Shown: positions 46,323 to 58,724, numbered from the stretch's first letter. The stretch is 64,000 bases of DNA from Adiantum capillus-veneris (GCA_014529385.2 CM043944.1:47213768-47277767); one strand, 5' to 3'. Notes: generated by a model not told the origin, from the sequence alone. Program-made: numbers and translations.

Positions 46323-47050
46323 TCAACTGGACCGTGAGTGATGGAAAGTGTGGATAAGATTGGGAAAGTTGCGAAAAAACTTTTCAGGCATCCATTTGGC
46401 ATCTTCTCTAGGGTGGCCTTTGAAAGTCAAAAGGTAACGGTTATAAACCATTCCAGTGCGTGTAGTGGTGGTCTCATGGTCAACTATTTTATCCGGGATG
46501 AGTTGCTCTTCTTGGTCTACAAGTGAAGGTGGGTCTTCATAAATGTGGTGTGTAGGTAGGGGTCCTAGGAATGGGCGTAAAAGACTAATGTGAAAGGCAT
46601 TGTGAATGTGCCAATGTGCAGGTAGTTCACGAAAAGAAACATCATTAATGATAGCTGAAATTTTGAAAGGTCCATAAAAACAAGGAGCAAGCTTAACAAA
46701 GACATTAGTATCAACGCTTTTGATCCTGCATTTTTCGATGTGAAGTAAAACATGATCACCTTCTTTGAATTGGTGTGCCTTGCGGTGCTTGTTAGCATGC
46801 TTGGTGTAAAGTTCTTGTGAGTGTTTAATGGCAGAATGCACACTTGCATAAATATCATGAAAGTCAGTAGTGAAATCATCAACGGCGGCAGGCACAACAT
46901 TAGAAAGACGTGAAGCAGGAGTAGGAAGAGAGTGACCATATACAATTTCAAATGGAGACTTACCGGTGGCAGTGTGAGTGGTGTTGTTGTATGCAAATTG
47001 CAAAATATGTAGGTAATCATCCCATTTTTTTGGTTGAGAAGAAACATAAG
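46323..47050 (-). pseudogene. Element F integrase end and chromodomain
   Basis: FAYNNTTHTATGKSPFEIVY and KHRKAHQFKEGDHVLLHI belong to the integrase C-terminal part. KLAPCFYGPFKI and HNAFHISLLRPF lead to a chromodomain-like segment: IPDKIVDHETTTTRTGMVY, YLLTFKGHPREDAKWMPE. In chromoviruses this domain steers insertion to chromatin marks. A frameshift at about 47050 separates it from the integrase core. Confidence 0.85.
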
Positions 47051-47053
47051 CCT

Positions 47054-48250
47054 TTAATAAGTCAATAATAGTGCGGTTGTGACTTCGCTTTGACCATTGG
47101 ATTCAGGATGAAATGCAGAAGTGAAGTCAAGTGTAGTGCCAAGATTTTCAAACACAATAGTCCAAAAAGCACTATAAAATTTTGAATCTCGATCAGAAAT
47201 AATCACTTTAGGCAAACCATGATGTGGAAAAACAGTCTTAAGAAACAAAAGTGCAGCTTGATGTGCTGTGAGTGTTTTCTTACAAGGAACAAAATATGCT
47301 TGTTTAGAGAAACGGTCAATAATAGTCCATATCATGTCATGTTTGTGCATTGTGAGTGGGAAACCAGTGACAAAATCCACTGAAATATGTTCCCAAGGTC
47401 TTTCAAGAATGAGGAGAGGGTGTAAAAGTCCCAATTTCTTACCTGTAGCTGCTTTGATTTTTTGACAAATCAAACAAGTTGACACATACTGTTTAACATC
47501 CATTCTCATAGTAGGACAATAGAAATCACGACATAAATTTTGAAAAGTTGTAGCAAATACTCTATGTCCGGCGTAAGGGGGTTTGTGCAATTCTTCAATA
47601 ATTAATGTACGAAAAGGTTTAGTCACACAAAATTTTTGTTTGAAATAAAGGAAGTTTTCTTGAATAGTGTATTCGAGAAATGTGTGTACAGAATTATCAA
47701 GCATGTGCAACCATGTCGTTTTGAAGTCATCATCATGTGCATAAGTGTCAGGCATAGTGTCAAATGAAGTTCCTGTAATGGTTGATAGATGATTAAGTGA
47801 GGGTCTTCTACTCAAAGCATCAGCTACAATGTTTTCTTTACCAGGTTGGTATTGAATGTTGGGCTGAAAACTTTGAATAAAAGCGGCCCACTTAATATGT
47901 CTATCATCTATTAAGGGCTGAGAGAGTAAATATTTGATACTTTGTTGATCAGTTTTAATGATCAAGTCAGTACCCATTACATAGTGTTTCCAAATTTTCA
48001 ATGCATGTACCACAGCTATCAACTCTTTCTCATAAGTACTGAACTTTGTTTCAGACGGTTTGAATTTACGACTTTCGAAAGCAATTGGATGGTTATCTTG
48101 CATGAGGACTGCACCGATACCTTTTCCACTAGCATTAGTGACTACCACAAAGAATGGTCTTTCAAAATCAGGCAATTGCAATACAGGTCCATTAGTCAAA
48201 GCGGTTTAAGTGCATTAAATGAGCTTTCTTGCAAATCAGTCCATTCATAA
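47054..48250 (-). pseudogene. Element F RNase H and integrase core
   Basis: RNase H shows VVTNASGKGIGAVLMQ (a VxTDAS block with Asp changed to Asn), YEKELIAVVHALKIWKHY, IKTDQQSIKYLL and VADALSRRPS. Integrase shows HKPPYAGHR, CLICQKIKAATGKKLG, SVDFVTGFPLT, IDRFSKQAYFVP, ISDRDSKFYS and FHPESNGQSEVT, keeping D, D and E. It is nearly full-length. Confidence 0.9.
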
Positions 48251-48275
48251 GGCGTGTTTTTCTTCAACAAGAGAG

Positions 48276-49196
48276 TCAAATAATGTGCTTTGTAAGCAAA
48301 ATTACAAACAAATTTCCTGTAATAGCTACAAAGATAATAAAAGATCGTAGCTCATGCAAGTTTTTGGGTCTAGGCCATGATTGAATGGCTTCAATTTTCT
48401 TTGGATTGACATGTATTCCCTTACCCGATACAATGTGTCCCAAATATTCAATTTCAGATTGGAAAAATGAACTCTTTTCAGGATTCAAATACAAGTGATT
48501 TTGTGCAAGCAGATCAAATACACGTGTTAAATGTTGCTTATGCTCTTCTTCAGATTTACTAAATACCAAAATGTCATCAAAAAATACAATCACAAAATCT
48601 TGATGGTCAATAAAAATTCGATTCATCATGCGTGTGAATGTAGCTAATGCATTTGTCAAACCAAATGGCATGACAAGAAATTCATAGTGTCCAGTTTGTG
48701 TTCTGAAAGCAGTTTTGTAGACATCATGTTCAAACATTTTGACTTGGTGATATCCTGATCTAAGGTCAATTTTGCTAAAGATATGTGCCCCTTTCAGTTT
48801 GTCTAGTAGATCATCCACTCTAGGAATAGGAAACCTATTCTTAATGGTGATCTTGTTTAAAGCCCTGTAGTCGATACACATACGAAAGGTTCCATTTTTC
48901 TTCTTGACAAGAAGTACTGGAGCTCCGTATGGTGAACTACTAGGTCGGATTAGGCCTCGGTCAAGTAAATCAATGATTTGAGTTTGTATTTCCGTGTGTG
49001 TGGTAGGATTTACACGATAAGGTGCTTTACAAGGAGGTTCACTACCCGGTATGATGTCAATTTTGTGATCTTCTGGGCGTGATGGTGGAGTTCCAAGTGG
49101 CAGATCATGCATGAAACAATCTTTAAATTGTGAGAGAAATTCATCGCGTGTGGAGTTAGGTGAAGTTTCAGTTTCAGCAGAAATTTGATTTACCAA
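48276..49196 (-). pseudogene. Element F reverse transcriptase
   Basis: Blocks are [67 protein letters not shown], the catalytic [14 protein letters not shown] and [12 protein letters not shown]. The FDD box is intact. A frameshift near 48330 ([13 protein letters not shown], for LRSFLGLCGYYRKF-type sequence) separates it from RNase H. Confidence 0.9.
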
Positions 49197-49220
49197 GACT
49201 AGGTATGTTTTCCCCTGTTT

Positions 49221-49982
49221 TCAAATTGCTCGTTTGGCTTGAGTGTGAGAGAGGAGTGGAAATTTTTGATGTGCCAGTGTTGCTTGGATGGAGAAATTTT
49301 TATTATTATGAGTGAGAGACATTGTACGTGTTTTATAATTAATCAACGGGTCAAATTCATGACGAAATGGCATTCCCAAAATCATGTCAAGACCATGCAA
49401 TGGTGCTACCAAAAATGTACGTGCTTGTGTGAATTCACCAATGCAAACTTCAACAGTGACTTGAGTTTTACAATTAAAAAGTTGATTATTAAAAACAGTT
49501 TTGACCATGTGAGGTGATGAAATTTCAGAGAGTGATAGTTGTTGTGCCAATCGTGTGGAAATGAAATCATGGCTACTACCATCATCCACCAGAATGGTGA
49601 CATTTTCACCCTTAACAGTGCCTTGCACTTTAAACAAAGTGTGAGGAGATATAGGAGTACCTGAGGATGGGTTGTCATCGTTATCATAATCAGGATCATA
49701 TCCCTCACCGTAGTTAACTTCCACTTCGTTGTCGTCGGGTATAGCATCTTCGATGAGGTTAAGAGTAGCTCCGTTGGGGCGGTTGTGGTTGAAGGGTTTC
49801 TGATTTGAATTCTTGTTGACTCCATTTGAATGGCCATTGGATTGACCATTGCCCTTAGCATGACCATTTAGGCACTTATCTGCATAGTGACCATACTGAA
49901 AGCATTTAAAACACTTCACCTTTTTGTTACCATTAAAATTTGGAGGAGAACACTGGTTGGAAGGATGTTGGTTGCCTCGTTG
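49221..49982 (-). pseudogene. Element F zinc knuckle and protease
   Basis: It starts with CCHC knuckle CFKCFQYGHYADKC (about 49870-49915), then an Asn-rich linker. The protease shows TILVDDGSSHDFIST (DDGS where DSGS or DTGS is usual) and LDMILGMPF. It is in the same frame as gag upstream and RT downstream, separated by an in-frame TAG (49983-49985) and TGA (about 49221). Confidence 0.85.
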
Positions 49983-50816
49983 CTAAGTGTTGTTGTTGTT
50001 GCTTGTATGAGGTTGAGCAGTTGTAGGAGGATTGTCAAATCTTCGTCTTTTGAAAAAAGTACGGCTTTGGTGTTTGCTTCTGTCAAAGTTAGGAGAGAAA
50101 GGAGGTCTCTTGTTGCGGTTAGTTTTAGCAGGTTGATCAGTGTGAGAGGAATGTCCACCTTTCTTCTTTTCTGCTTTGAGAGCCAAATTAATGGCCTTTG
50201 ACAGAGAGTCTGGTTCGAACATATCTACCTCAGTACTAATTTGTAGTGCCAAGCCTGATATGTACTTTCGCTTCAATTTCCTACGACTAACATGTTCAAT
50301 AGCTTGCAATTGAATTAGAAAATTCCAAAAACGGTCAGTGTAACCCTGTACATCTTCATTTCTACCCTGTCGAATTAAATCCCATTGACGTCGTGCTTTA
50401 GCTTTGTACTGTGTGGGCAAAAATTGGGGTAAAAACACTTTTTTAAATGCATTCCAAGTGCGTGGTCTTCTTCCATGTTGTTTGGTGGCATTCCACCACA
50501 ATGCAGCGCTGCTAGTGAGATGACTTGATGCACACTTTACCATTTCACGCTCGGGAAAGTTTTCATCATGAAAATAGGCATCTAGTTGGCTAACCCATGC
50601 TAGAACCGTGCTAGCATCTTTAGTGCCATCAAAATCTTTGAAAGTGAAGGCTTTTCTGCTAATTTTGTTTTTCTTGGGTGCCGGTGCAGATTCGATGTGT
50701 GCAGAATGCAATAATTTATCTTCAAGTTCTTGCCTTCGCATGCGTTCATATGTGAGTGATTGTTGCAGATTTTGAAGTTGCTCCGCAATCGTGGGTGCCT
50801 GAGGAAGGTGTGCCAT
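49983..50816 (-). CDS. Element F gag
   Basis: An intact frame of 277 codons from ATG at 50816. An N-terminal coiled coil (LQNLQQSLTYERMRRQELED) is followed by the Retrotrans_gag core: AFTFKDFDGTKDASTVLAWV, YFHDENFPEREMVKCASSHL, ALWWNATKQ and TWNAFKKVFLPQFLPTQYK. The end is basic, RTFFKRRRFDNPP. It forms the virus-like particle. It stops with TAG CAA CGA just before the zinc knuckle, so the packaged RNA-binding part would need read-through, or the stop is a mutation. Confidence 0.85.
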   Translation of the reverse strand: MAHLPQAPTIAEQLQNLQQSLTYERMRRQELEDKLLHSAHIESAPAPKKNKISRKAFTFKDFDGTKDASTVLAWVSQLDAYFHDENFPEREMVKCASSHLTSSAALWWNATKQHGRRPRTWNAFKKVFLPQFLPTQYKAKARRQWDLIRQGRNEDVQGYTDRFWNFLIQLQAIEHVSRRKLKRKYISGLALQISTEVDMFEPDSLSKAINLALKAEKKKGGHSSHTDQPAKTNRNKRPPFSPNFDRSKHQSRTFFKRRRFDNPPTTAQPHTSNNNNT

Positions 50817-52221
50817 GATTGCGTGGTTTTTTTTTTTTTTTAATTCCTTTTTTTATTATTTTTTTTAAAATGTTAATGCTTAAAAAGGCTATTTGGTGAT
50901 ATTCACAAATGCAATATGCGGAATAAAGAGTAAAATAAATAACAAAAATGTAATGTACTTAGCTGAGAAATCGCAGTGGTGTCCAGTCCGGAATGGCGAT
51001 GCGCTAGGAAATTGCCAGAGAAGTGGACGGTCCGACGGTGCGTCACCGAGCTAGTTGAATTTTGTAGCGCCCGATCTCCCTTACCCCAGAATGATAATAT
51101 AACTGACAATTTTATAGTATGGTTACTACTCGATCCACTCCCTGTGTTGTAGCGAAGAGTTGCTAATGATGTGCAGCTTTTGTGGCTTCCAATTTAACTG
51201 TCTGCTTCAATCTCTTGATGTGAATCCTAGGAGACGGTGAAATGAAAGCGACCAAAAATCGGCCATAGGTTGTGGCAAGTGGGCGATATCGCGTGCTGCT
51301 GGTATTCCAAGTGAAAATAATTTGTATATGAAAATCTTCGGCTTCTGTTGGCTTCTTTGACTGTTTGGCGGCCGATCGGTGGGGGGGGTTATGACCACCC
51401 TCCTTAAGCTATATAAGAGTTTAAGTTATAAGGAAAGAAGGGGTTAATGGCCTGCCACTTAAATCAAAAAGGAAACTTGGGGTTGTCACTACTTTTTAAA
51501 AAGTAGTGTGAAGTTGAATGCATGGGAAATTGAAGAGGCAGCGAGCTCACAGAGAGGGAGGTTGCGCCCAAAGAAAGAAATGGTTATGGTGACCTAAGAA
51601 GGCATTTTCGGCCCGAGTGCAAGAAAGCAAAAAGACTCAGACGACCAGGGCGCTCAGTTTGATGGTAATCCCGAGTGTTTTCGAGGTGGTCGACAAAGAA
51701 GCTCTTCGACGGCAAGGGTTGCTTCCCGCACAGACTCGAATAAAGGCAGATTTCAGGAGTGGTGTTAAGAGCCAGTTTTTTGGCTAAACTCTTCGGTCTA
51801 TTCCCTTGCGTGCTTGTCGACTTGCTTCCTCTTCCGCTTTCCCTTCTTTGAAATCCTCACAATTTCGTTGTATCTTACGAAGTCGATGACGTTGAAAAAG
51901 ACATATCCGACCTTGATCGCCAATTTCTTTTTGAAACCAAGACTCTTCCGAATCTTCAAGCTCTTCTACTTTCTTCAACTCTTGCTCCCTTTCATGCCTT
52001 CACCATCCGCACGATTTGTTGCCGATTCACTGCCAATTAGCGACCGAGCAAAATTTTGTTTTGCAAATTTGAACGATTAAGCTTTGAATTTCCACGAATC
52101 CTTGAGTCTTTGTATTGCAGATTTGATAAATTGCAATTCGGAGATTGTCGATTTGAGGGATTCCGTCTTGAGATTGAAATCGGGTACCAATTTTTCCTCG
52201 AACATGATGCTTTGATACCAC
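50817..52221 (-). other. Element F leader
   Basis: 1.4 kb between the 5' LTR and gag, with T-rich (A-rich on minus) sequence at 50826-50870. A few short open frames, for example minus 51784-51978, have no recognisable product. Confidence 0.7.
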
Positions 52222-52341
52222 TGTTGGGTGAAGAGGGGGAGATCGACTGCTTAAAATATTCAACACAAGCTTCCAAGCAATCACCATCAACCTGTCCACC
52301 TCTTCTTCCAATTTCCAAGCACACACACTCACCTAGACTAT

Positions 52342-52374
<33 letters not shown>

Positions 52375-52602
52375 CATAGAATTGACATACACAAGCTTGT
52401 AAGAGAGTGTAAGAGATACTGTGAAAATATAAAATCCAAGAGTAATTGCCTTCGCCTCTTCATCAACTCCCCGCATTCCACTCTACAAAATCATCATCAA
52501 CTCAATTAGTAAAATAAATAGATAGCACATAATTAATCATTACGCCCAGTTATCCCAATTGCAGCTAACCACTATAGTAGGAGGGTGCCCAGTCTCGTAA
52601 CA
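52222..52602 (-). repeat. Element F 5' LTR
   Basis: 381 bp, with (CA)n at 52342-52369. The primer site follows on the minus strand. Confidence 0.95.
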
Positions 52603-52607
52603 GTCAG

Positions 52608-53531
52608 AGTCTGGGCTGCTGAGCCATAAAATGAGCAAAGCATTAGTCCCAAAGCTTCAAGTCATATTAAACTATGTGCTAAGAGTCGTAGTTATTAGGA
52701 TTAAGCTCAAGCTGGAAGAGTTGAGCATATCTAAGTCATGTTGCTCATGTTGGATGAGATGAGCATAAGAGTCAAAGTCTATTAACTTACAATTGGTGGA
52801 GTGTCGTAGAGTCTAACACTCACACACAGTGCAGAGTAAGATGAGAGCACATATCCTCATCAACGAAAACCATTCTTAAAGGGGTGCCAACTTGCAAAGC
52901 CATGACATATGGTTTTATAGCTACACCATCTTTCTGAAGAACCCCTCAAAATATTTCTTGCACGGCATATTGTTTCCCATGCATTTTTGTGTATGCATAA
53001 ATAGGATGTCCCACCATTGGACATATGCATTAGAAACTCTTTTTTGCTTCCACCTATGCACCTTGAGTGGACTACAATTGGCAAACCATTGTTCAATCAT
53101 GCTACCCTCTCATATTTGCTACCTTTTTAATCCCATATCTATCAGCAAATAATCCCTTGAGTACTTTATTAATATTTCCCATGCTAATAAGTACTCCAAT
53201 AATTCTCGTATCCCAAAAGCACTTTTTTTCCATTGGGTTTTTCCCCTTTGGTCAGCCAAGTATTAGACCCTAATTTAGGACCTCATCATTCTAATTCCCT
53301 TGTACATACTTTTCATAAGTAAAGAGAAGCCTCATCATTATGCTATTACAACGGGCAAATACATCATTATCTCTGATGAATCAAGATGCTGCAACAAATT
53401 GAACCTCATCAACAAATTCAACAATAAATTAAGACAATCAGCCCATCAACAACCAATCAAAACCTTCTATAGCCTCCATAGAAACTTTTCAACAGTGCCC
53501 GAGGACGGGCACTAAAATCGGAAGGGGGGAA
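52608..53531 (+). other. Region G continued, up to an LTR purine tract
   Basis: This is the far side of the F insertion. No domain is recognised; weak open frames exist on both strands. It ends in CGGAAGGGGGGAA, a polypurine tract directly before the LTR at 53532, so this is the 3' internal end of an LTR element. Confidence 0.5.
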
Positions 53532-54453
53532 TGTTAACTGAGTCAACGTCAGTTAACAAAAGCTACTAAAGATCAAAGACATACAGATGCACATCGAAGA
53601 AAAATAGGAAGAAGCAGTGAAGATTGGAGTTACACATTTTTTGCATTTTCTCAAAATGGTCATGTATTGTAAATTCCCGATTTATTTCAATTTCTTGTAA
53701 TATTTTAATGTGTTACGGGATCAATGGGAGTTCCAAGTTGTAAAGAATAGGTCAGTTAGTGTGCCTAGGTTCCAGATTTAGTAAGTGGTGGAGCCCTAAA
53801 GGCCTTGGGCGCCCGGACATTGCATATTTTTACCCTAGGTATATAAGGCAGTGTGCAAAAGAAATTAGGGTTCTCAAGCTCATTTTTTGAGAGCACTCTT
53901 TGGTGAGAGCTCTTGAGGTGTGTGGCTATGGAGTCCTTGAGCTTTTCCTTGCTCATGTGACTTGGTTAACACTAATCAATGATTAATTCTCTTTCACTAT
54001 GCCTCTCTCATGCTTCTTGTGATTGCCTATGATGCTTAGATTAGCTAGATCTTAACTAATTAGTGGTTAATCCTACTCTAATCTTGTGTGATTGCCCTCT
54101 TTTACTTGTGTGTGCACGTAGGTTTGATTGGAGTGTGGTGCTCAATAGATCTATGTGTGTGTGCTTGCAATTAGTGTGTTGCATGATAGGATTAGTGTTG
54201 TGTGCGTCTTGCAATCGTTAGTGTGTGTGATTGGGTTGATTGGAGGTGAAGGGAAGTGGATGTGGAGATAGAAAACCATTGTGGCTTAGCTCCTCCATAG
54301 GCCAAGAAACTCACCTTGTAGAGTCACCATTCGTGTTGCCATGATTAGCTCACTAATCATGTGAGTGTTTCCATGCCCTAGCCGGGTAGCTGATCCCTCC
54401 GGATTGATAATTTTGTTGGTCATTGGAGCTATGCAAGGATGGAACCCCCAACA
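53532..54453 (+). repeat. Complete LTR of the element C family
   Basis: 922 bp, TGTTAACTGAGTC to GGAACCCCCAACA. It is the intact reference for the split LTR at 16291-24839 and the inverted copy at 56396-57119. A polypurine tract on its left makes it a 3' LTR. A TATA-like CTAGGTATATAAGGC is near 53835. Confidence 0.9.
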
Positions 54454-56395
54454 ATCTATTAAGGACAATCTCTTCTTCTTTGCTGATGATTTACTGGCTT
54501 CCATTGATCCTATGGGCACTCCAAGTGAAAAAGTTAGTGTTGTTAACAAAAATCTGGTATATTCTCAGTTTCTAGCTATCCAAAAGACTTCAAATTTGAA
54601 ACACAAGCTAATTAGAGCCTAAGGGTGCTTTGCATGTGGTCAAAAGTGCGTTTTGAGTGCAGATTTATGTTGTGAGACATCATACGTGTATGATGTCCAA
54701 GTGTTCAGAATGAGGTGATTTTTCACATGTGAAAGCTCATAGCATGTACATCGTGTATATATGCCTGGATTTCAATTTGGATGTCATTTGGGTAAACTGT
54801 GACCATTAGAACTCCTTTTAGGCTTTGAGATTGGATTCTAGCTTAGATTTGAGCAAATGAGGTTCAACTCGGGTGAAACTTAGTAGATGCTCTCACAATC
54901 ATGTGATGAAGGCTGAGAATAGGTCAAGTTAGCTTCCAGGTTCATTTTCTGGATAGGGAGACATCATACACGTATGATGTCTACTTTGTCCAAAATGGCT
55001 CAAACTTGTACCCTAGTTGGGTTTTAGCATGGCATAGACTCTTTTGGTATTAGAGTTTGATTTGAAAATGTTCTCATGTGTTTGAAGCCAAAAATAAGGT
55101 ATAGAGCTTCAAAGTTTTGAAACTTGGACTTAGATGGGTATAAAGAATTAAAATTTGATGGAACTTGAGATGTGGGCTAACAATAATGGGATAATGGCAT
55201 TGGAAGTGAGAAATTTCCCCAAATTGATTATTTTGGCCTCTGGAGACATCATACGCACATGATGTCTCTACTAAGATTTTTGGGCTAAGCTTGATCTGTA
55301 GGATCCCCAGGTGATGGGTAACCCTATGATCATCTCAGATTTTAATTTGGATATGAATTCATTTGGTTGGGGCCATAGATTGTGTCCTAGGCTAGGATAT
55401 TTGACATGTGTTCCTATCTCATTGTGAAATGCACTTAAAAAATTTCTCCACTTGGACTTCGTTTGCTCCATTTTTGGACAATTTGCCATTTTTTTCAAAA
55501 ATTGGTCTGATCGGGCTTTTTGCAACTTTTTCCATAATTGCACCTCGACTTCACCATAAGTCGCCCTTGACTTGTTGGTCACCCCTATAGTTTTATTTTG
55601 GTGTTCCGACTCCATCTCACTTGCTTTTTTTGTTTTTCTTTGTTTTTTAGAAAATTCACAAAAATAAAAGAAAAATAGCTAGAGTAACCCGTAAAATACT
55701 AATAAATCTAAATAAATAAATAAAAATACAATAGAATACTATGTACAATCATTCATATTATTTTTGGCCAAATTACTTTGTTTTTTTCACTTTTATACAT
55801 AGAAATTGTTATTTTTACACACACGTGCATGCACACACACACACACACACATAGAGGCTCATTATTGGCATTTGTCGTCATGTCTGTGTAGAATCACATT
55901 AGATAAGGGCATATATACTTGGGTTCACCAAATTTTTGTAATCAAATGCAATCAAAACCCAAAAACATAGAAAATAGTGTCCTCTTAGTACTTTTCTTAG
56001 TCTGCCGAGAACAATCCAAAAAAATTCATAGCATCATAGCATCAACATTACATTGCATCATGGTGGAGTCTCTACAAAATTCTACACATCTTTAGATTTT
56101 AGGGAGGTTGAGAATACCACTTTGATTACCTTTCCAATGAAGATCGAGCAAATTAGTGTGTAAGCTAGCAAAATTAGTCAAATTAGCAAGGGGTTAGTGT
56201 GAAATTAGAGTGTGTAAACACACAATTGGCAAAATACGATGACAAATTAGGGAATAATGAACACATTTCTTCATGCACACACATCCAAAATCCACAAAAA
56301 CATAAATGCACAAGTAAAATTAGTGAGGAAACACATCCGATTATGCCACAATTACACTAGCGTAGGCCATTGTCCCCGACAGCAGCGGTGCCAAA
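54454..56395. other. Unassigned region with spaced palindromes
   Basis: No firm domain is visible. The palindrome CATCATACGTGTATGATG or a near variant occurs at 54676, 54960 and 55245, 284-285 bp apart. A minus-strand open frame at 55271-55615 could be an unrecognised gag start of the element whose 5' LTR is 56396-57119. (CA)n lies near 55830-55850. At 56376-56395 the minus strand has primer site TTTGGCACCGCTGCTGTC. Confidence 0.45.
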
Positions 56396-57119
56396 TGTTG
56401 GGGGTTCCATCATTGCATAGCTCCAATGACCAACAAAATTATCAATCTGGAGGGATGAGCTACATGGCTACGACATGGAAACACTCACACAATTAGTGAG
56501 CTAATCATTGCATAGCTCCAATGACCAACAAAATTATCAATCCGGAGGGATGAGCTACATGGCTAGGACATGGAAACACTCACACAATTAGTGAGCTAAT
56601 CATGGCAACATGAATGGTGACTCTATAAGGTGAGCTTCTCGGTCTATGGAGGAACTAAGCCACAATGGTTGGCCATCTCCACATCCACTTCCCTTCACCT
56701 CCAATCAACCGAATCACACACACTAACAATTGCAAGATGCACACAACACTAATCCTATCATCATGCAACACACTAATCGCAAGCACACACATAGATCTAT
56801 TGAACACCACACTCCAATTAAACCTATATGCACACATAAGAAAAAGAGGGCAATCACACAAGATTAGAGATTAGAGCGGATTAACCACTAATTAGTTAAG
56901 ATCTAGTTGATCTAAGCATCATAGGCAATCACAAGAAGCATGAGAGAGGCATAGTGAAAGAGAATTAAGCATTGATTAGTGTTAACCAAGTCACATGAAC
57001 AAGGAGAATCTCAAGGACTCTATAGCCACACACCTCAAGAGCTCTCACCAAAGAGTGCTCTCAAGAAATGAGCTTGAGAACCCTAATTTCTTTTACACAC
57101 ATACCTTACATACCTAGGG
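56396..57119 (-). repeat. Inverted, truncated LTR of the C family
   Basis: The reverse complement of the LTR at 53532-54453, lacking about the first 300 bp. A 95-bp tandem duplication (56411-56505 and 56506-56600) is unique to this copy. It is cut at 57119, where the inverted arm of D/E begins, and is followed on the minus strand by a primer site, so it is a 5' LTR. Confidence 0.85.
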
Positions 57120-58373
57120 TTCAGGTGAAACCATGGAGACCAAAACGACCACTAGGAATGAAACCAACAAGGAAGATCATCATGAGCCACAATGTCCAGT
57201 ATCCAAGAAGAAGATAGGAACTTACCCAAACCCTATAGAGGAGATCGAGCGGGTCAAGCAATTAAGGAGTTTGGTAGAAGATACCCAAAGGGATCTAGAG
57301 CCAGCACCTAGGCAGATCCAAATTACAGACACAGTGTTCTCTACGCAACAACAATCTGACCAAGTCCATAGACCCTTAGCCATACCTAGTGTCATCCAAG
57401 AAGAAAGTGACTTAAAGTCATGGGAAAGTGGGCATACTCACTTCTTGTTGGAAAGAATGTTTACAGAGGGACTACCTGACCCTATCAAAGAAATGGAGAT
57501 CCCTTCTTCCCACGTCAAGGGAATGAAGCCCAAAAGGTGCCATTAAATAGTGCCAGATTGATGGATTTCATGGCTTTAGAAGTTAGAACCACCATACTAT
57601 ATGGAGACCCTGAGCTATTCTTAGCTCTTCAAGTTTTCCTCAATGGAGAATTGAAGGTCGGTCTACCACAATTTGCACAAGATGGATGGAGCTAGGGGGA
57701 TGCAAATGTTTTAGGCTATCAGGATATAGGTCTCTCTAGCTTATTCCACCTAAGTGTGACTTGTTTTGTGGAAGTCCATGTGTTAAGCTAGTATTTGAGA
57801 CCTCGAGTCTCTCCGGCTAGTTTATGCTCAAGCCGGTATTTGAGACCTGGAGTCCCCCAGCTACCTGTAGCAACTATGACAATAGCAAAAAAGAAAACAA
57901 AGAAAAAAAAAGGAGAAAAAGAAAAGAGAAAGCAAATAGCACAAACTTCCTTGTATTTTATGTTGATCACACTTAAGTGGTATAAGTGACAAGATCACTA
58001 GTCTTTAGACCTTGACGAGCATTCCTAGGGTTAACTACTCTTTAGTCGACATTTTTTAATTAATGTTGGTCAATCTAGTACTTACTTTATCCCTATCCCT
58101 TGTGTACTTCTTTTAGAGTCAACCTAATAGACCTTAGCTCAATTGCATTTCATTCAGGTACTACGCTTGTTCTAGTTGGCAATGGTACAATTCATGAATT
58201 TTCTTGCATTTCCTAGAATATCATGTATGCATCTCACTTATTGCACGTCTGCACATGCTGCCTTTGAGATTTCATAATGTTGTTTTTCCTCTGCTACTAC
58301 AGGTACTCCTATCGTGGATCTCGATGCTGCACTGTTATATTCAAGGACGGAATCTACATCAGCAAGGGGGGCA
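57120..58373 (+). pseudogene. Inverted-arm copy of E's 3' coding end
   Basis: In this arm E reads on the + strand. An open frame 57133-57546 copies 33106 down to 32690, with a frameshift near 57510 from a GGGG/GGG difference. The rest is the non-coding end of E up to its purine tract at about 58361-58373. Confidence 0.75.
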
Positions 58374-58642
58374 TGTTAATCACTGGTGTCTACTTCTAGT
58401 AGTCATGGGACGGGCTTGTCAATCCAATAGGAAAAGGGTAAGAGTGATCACCGATGAGAAGTGCACTCTAACTAGAACATTCAAGGTTAGTTGGCTTTGC
58501 ATGGGTGCCCAAGTGTGAATGGGTGAGCTCATGTAAAAGTCACCTAAACCTAAAAATCACTCATTCTCTCATTTGTGCAGTTGAAGAGTGCTCTTGCTCC
58601 ATCTCCATCTTCTTCTTCATCTCCTTGTGTGTGTCTATGCGT

Positions 58643-58724
<82 letters not shown>

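Larger units (their letters stand above)
45866..52607 (-). mobile_element. Element F: near-complete chromovirus
   Basis: LTRs at 45871-46274 and 52222-52602 (TGTTACAAGAC to CACCCAACA on the minus strand) are flanked by the target duplication GTCAG (45866-45870 and 52603-52607). The primer site GTGGTATCAAAGC touches the 5' LTR (52209-52221) and the purine tract GGTGGGAGGGA the 3' LTR. Gag, knuckle, protease, RT, RNase H, integrase and a C-terminal chromodomain-like part are all present with few lesions. I count roughly 17 base differences between the LTRs, so this is the youngest complete element here. Confidence 0.95.

Noticed and set aside
51784-52080. Organelle-derived sequence in the leader of F
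   Set aside because: The Lys-rich open frame has a faint plastid-protein look but no recognisable gene order or motif.
54453-54622. LINE reverse transcriptase (LFFFADDLLAS)
   Set aside because: Only a FADD-like string is present; no other RT block is found on either side, so the match may be chance.
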